Assembly (NCBI GenBank): GCA_003517845.1
Contig: DOZU01000046.1
Location: forward strand, 10,157-19,351
Length of the DNA stretch: 9,195 nt
From: Clostridiales bacterium
Lineage (GTDB): Bacteria; Bacillota; Sulfobacillia; UBA995
Direction of reading: 5' to 3'
The translations under genes and the position numbers were made by a program. Below the pieces are notes generated by a model. That model had not been told where the DNA came from. It did no database searches and worked only from the letters and a program-made list of their open reading frames with translations. Below, in pieces: positions 6,971 through 9,195 of this stretch; within the stretch, counting starts at the first letter, position 1; each line of letters starts with the position of its first letter.

Positions 6971-7060
6971 CAAGGGCGCCACTTGTTGCCGGCGCGACGG
7001 CGCAGGAGAGCGCTTACGGCAGGGCGAAGGTAAGGATTCAGGGAGCAACGGTAGGCGAAT

Positions 7061-7065
7061 GGAGG
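7061..7065 (+). promoter_or_regulatory. Ribosome binding site of the ferredoxin gene
   Basis: GGAGG sits 8 nt before an in-frame TTG at 7074-7076. The ATG at 7059 overlaps this GGAGG and has only GGGAG about 13 nt upstream (7041-7045), so the TTG looks the better start. Confidence 0.5.
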
Positions 7066-7073
7066 CATATCGC

Positions 7074-7475
7074 TTGTCACGGACCCTCGCAACGACCGCT
7101 CAGGCCTGCTCTGGCTGCCGGCTATGTCAGCTCTTGTGCGCTCTCGACCACTTCGGCGAGAACAACGTGAAGAAAGCCGCCTTGGGCATCCGCGGCCTGT
7201 TCCCTTCCCCCGGGCGCTACGAGGTAAGAGTGTGCGTTCAATGCGGGACCTGCGCCGAGGTGTGTCCCGTCGAAGCCATCAGCCGCCGCAATGGCGCCTG
7301 GGTCCTCGATCGCGAGCTGTGTACCGGCTGCGGCGCGTGCATAGCGGCGTGTCCCGGGGGGGTGATGTTCACCCATCCGGGGACACCGGAGCCCATCAAG
7401 TGCGATGCCTGCGGGGAATGCGTGCCGTATTGCCCGCGCAATGTGCTGCGCATCGCGGAGGAGGTCCAGGAATGA
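7074..7475 (+). CDS. Four-cluster 4Fe-4S ferredoxin, probable electron-transfer subunit of the AOR
   Basis: From the TTG this is a 133-aa iron-sulfur protein (138 aa from an alternative ATG at 7059). It has 16 cysteines in four sets of four; numbered from the ATG these are 17/20/23/27, 59/62/65/69, 88/91/94/98 and 115/118/121/125, enough for four [4Fe-4S] clusters. The first set, CSGCRLCQLLC, and the later CVQCGTCAEVCP, CTGCGACIAACP and CDACGECVPYCP resemble electron-transfer subunits of the DmsB/HycB type and the AorA subunit of bacterial aldehyde oxidoreductases. No signal peptide or membrane helix is present, so it is cytoplasmic. Its TGA overlaps the ATG of the oxidoreductase gene (ATGA), which strongly suggests a fixed stoichiometric partnership. 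It probably takes electrons from the tungsten enzyme and passes them to another carrier. The start choice rests on the GGAGG at 7061-7065. Confidence 0.92.
   Translation: MSRTLATTAQACSGCRLCQLLCALDHFGENNVKKAALGIRGLFPSPGRYEVRVCVQCGTCAEVCPVEAISRRNGAWVLDRELCTGCGACIAACPGGVMFTHPGTPEPIKCDACGECVPYCPRNVLRIAEEVQE
7457..7465 (+). promoter_or_regulatory. Ribosome binding site of the AOR gene, inside the ferredoxin gene
   Basis: GGAGGAGGT lies 6 nt before ATG 7472-7474, inside the last codons of the ferredoxin gene. Together with the ATGA overlap it supports this start and coupled translation. A second in-frame ATG four codons later has no comparable site. Confidence 0.75.
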
Positions 7476-9195
7476 GCGACCTCATGGGTTACGGGGGTCG
7501 AGTACTCCGGGTTGACCTGTCCCGCGGGTCGCACAAGATCGAGCCGCTCGACCCCCGCATGGCCTCGGATTACCTGGGCGGACGCGGGTTCGTGGCCCGC
7601 ATCCTGTACTCGGAAGTGCCGAAGGGCGCCGACCCGCTGGGACCGGAAAACCGGCTGGTCATGGCCGCAGGACCGCTCTCCGGCAGTTTCCTGCCCTGCT
7701 CCGGCAAGCTGCACCTGGGCGCCAAGTCGCCGGCGACCGGCGGTTACGGCGACGCCAATATCGGCGGCCATCTGGCCATGGAACTCAAACACGCCGGTTA
7801 TGATGTGATCATACTGGAGGGTGCGGCAGTCGAGCCGTCCTACCTGGTGATCGACGACGACCGGGTGATGATAAAGGATGCCGGAGACCTGTGGGGTCAG
7901 GGCAGCTTTGCGACAGAGAGCCGGCTCAAGGGACTGCTGGGCGAAGACTTTCAGATCGCCACCATCGGCCCGGCCGGCGAGAAACTGGTCAAATTCGCCT
8001 GCATCACTCACGACTTTGGCCGTCAGGCAGGTCGGGCTGGCATAGCCACGGTGATGGGCGCCAAACGCCTCAAGGCGGTCGCGATCCGGGGTACGCGCGG
8101 GTTCCCCGTGGCCGATCCGCCGGCCGTGCTGGCGACGGGCAAGGCCATGTTCCGGACCATCTTCGGACTTCCCGGCTTCCGCGAATGGACCCCCTACGGT
8201 ACGGCAGGCATAACCGAGTGGGTGAACCAGGTGGGAGCCTTCCCCACCCGCAACTTCCAGACCGGGTTCTTCGAGGACCACGCGGCCATAGGCGGCAAGG
8301 CTATCCGCGACCGGATCCTCGTCCTGGACAAGGGCTGTTTCGGTTGTCCCATCCCTTGCGGCAAGTACGGCCGGATTGAGGTCGACGGCGAAGCTGTCTT
8401 CGTGGAAGGGCCGGAGTACGAGACCGTCGCCATGGTGGGTGGCAACTGCGCCCTGGGCCAGATCGAAGCCGTTGCCCACGTCAACGCGGTCATGGACGAT
8501 CTTGGGATGGACACGATTTCCGGGGGTAACGTGATAGCTTTCGCCCTGGAATGCGCGGAGCGCGGCATCCTCAAGCCATCGGATACGGGTGGCCGCCGGC
8601 TTCGTTTCGGCGATCTCGACAGCGTACTCTGGTTGACGCGATGCATAGCAGCTCGGGAAGGCGTCGGCGACTTGCTCGCCGAGGGGGTGAAGACGGCCGC
8701 GGCCCGTCTGGGCGGCGGCAGCGACCGCTTTGCCGTCCACATGAAAGGCCTGGAGGTCAGCGGCTACGAGCCGCGCCATGCGCCGGCTATGGCTCTAGCC
8801 TACATGACCTGCGACGTGGGCGGCCATCACAACCGCGCTTGGGCCATCACCTACGACGTGGCGGTCGGCCGAGACCGCGTGGAGGGCAAAGCTGCCCGGG
8901 TCATAGAACTACAGCACCTGCGGCCCCTGTTTGACATGTTAGGCGTATGCCGCTTTCCCTGGGTGGAAGTGGAGTTCCCGCCGGAGACCTATGCCGACAT
9001 CTTCCCGGCCGTCACCGGCGTGAAGCGAAGCTGGGCTGAACTCCTGCGCTGCTCAGAGCGGGTGTGGAATCTCACTCGCATGTTTTGGGTACGGCATGTG
9101 CCCGACTTCGGCCGTTCCTGGGATCTCCCTCCTGCCCGCTGGACGGAAGAGGATATAGCTTCCGGCCCTACTCGGGGCAAGCGCTTGGCGCCGTC
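7472..9195 (+). CDS. aor: Aldehyde ferredoxin oxidoreductase family protein, 3' end outside window
   Basis: 574 codons are visible and the frame is still open at the window edge; family members are usually about 580-630 aa, so little is missing. AOR-family enzymes oxidise aldehydes to carboxylic acids at a tungsten (sometimes molybdenum) bis-pterin centre next to one [4Fe-4S] cluster. Cluster ligands are Cys289, Cys292, Cys296 (CFGCPIPC) and Cys493, nearly the same numbers as 288/291/295/494 in the Pyrococcus furiosus enzyme. The two pterin-contact motifs of form DxxGx(D/C) are present as DDLGMD (342-347) and DMLGVC (488-493). The N-terminus MGYGGRVLRVDLSRG, GPLSG (67-71), GAKSPATGGYGDANIGG (83-99), GPEYET (313-318) and GGHHNR (450-455) are also typical of the family. 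Substrate and metal cannot be read from the sequence. The upstream ferredoxin gene overlaps by ATGA and is the likely partner. Confidence 0.95.
   Translation, partial: MSDLMGYGGRVLRVDLSRGSHKIEPLDPRMASDYLGGRGFVARILYSEVPKGADPLGPENRLVMAAGPLSGSFLPCSGKLHLGAKSPATGGYGDANIGGHLAMELKHAGYDVIILEGAAVEPSYLVIDDDRVMIKDAGDLWGQGSFATESRLKGLLGEDFQIATIGPAGEKLVKFACITHDFGRQAGRAGIATVMGAKRLKAVAIRGTRGFPVADPPAVLATGKAMFRTIFGLPGFREWTPYGTAGITEWVNQVGAFPTRNFQTGFFEDHAAIGGKAIRDRILVLDKGCFGCPIPCGKYGRIEVDGEAVFVEGPEYETVAMVGGNCALGQIEAVAHVNAVMDDLGMDTISGGNVIAFALECAERGILKPSDTGGRRLRFGDLDSVLWLTRCIAAREGVGDLLAEGVKTAAARLGGGSDRFAVHMKGLEVSGYEPRHAPAMALAYMTCDVGGHHNRAWAITYDVAVGRDRVEGKAARVIELQHLRPLFDMLGVCRFPWVEVEFPPETYADIFPAVTGVKRSWAELLRCSERVWNLTRMFWVRHVPDFGRSWDLPPARWTEEDIASGPTRGKRLAP

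Noticed and set aside
6983..7036. TTGTTG (6983-6988) and TAAGGAT (from 7031) as promoter elements for the ferredoxin-AOR operon
   Set aside because: Spacing is far from 17 bp and the -10 candidate is a poor match; no promoter is claimed.
6902..7048. 49-residue N-terminal extension of MoxR from TTG 7048
   Set aside because: No family similarity, low complexity, no ribosome binding site I can see, and an excellent GGAGGTG-GTG start exists at 6901.
7238..8779. 513-codon open frame on the - strand opposite the ferredoxin and AOR genes
   Set aside because: It is the antisense of two genes with complete family motifs; its translation is rich in His, Gly, Ala and Arg with no recognisable domain, as expected from high-GC codon bias.

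Overview
The window is GC-rich bacterial chromosome, densely packed, with eight genes supported by family motifs and one unrecognised gene. Strong GGAGG-type ribosome binding sites, probable GTG and TTG starts, a tungsten-type aldehyde ferredoxin oxidoreductase with a polyferredoxin partner, and a TgpA-type transglutaminase carrying FEPTP instead of a DPT-type motif together suggest an anaerobic, possibly thermophilic, high-GC member of the Bacillota (Firmicutes). That placement is inference; no rRNA or marker gene is present. I see no mobile element, CRISPR array, tRNA or rRNA.

Left block (1-2331, + strand): the 3' end of a P1-family (DmpA-like) peptidase, cobO (corrinoid adenosyltransferase), an unrecognised 173-aa protein, and an AIR synthase-like (PurM/HypE fold) protein. 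Gaps are 21, 17 and 4 bp, so these are probably co-transcribed. The AIR synthase-like protein lacks the C-terminal PRIC motif of true HypE.

Middle block (2246-6901, - strand), in transcription order: MoxR-type AAA+ ATPase, DUF58 protein, TgpA-like membrane transglutaminase. This is a classic three-gene cassette. The first pair overlaps by about 14 bp and the second by an ATGA. The end of the DUF58 gene carries a perfect 29-bp palindrome that reads in frame as VGAGSEPAPT, which looks like an interspersed repeat inserted in a coding sequence. The 3' end of the transglutaminase gene overlaps the AIR synthase-like gene tail-to-tail by 86 bp.

Right block (about 7074-9195, + strand, divergent from moxR): a small ferredoxin with 16 cysteines in four cluster motifs, followed with an ATGA overlap by an aldehyde ferredoxin oxidoreductase that runs off the window. 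Its four cluster cysteines and two pterin-binding motifs are all visible. The two probably form one complex, with aldehyde oxidation at a tungsten (or molybdenum) bis-pterin centre feeding electrons into the ferredoxin subunit.

The only real intergenic stretch (6902-7073) lies between the divergent moxR and ferredoxin genes. It contains a series of short inverted repeats, two of them mutually exclusive, just ahead of the moxR start. No stretch over 300 bases lacks a gene.
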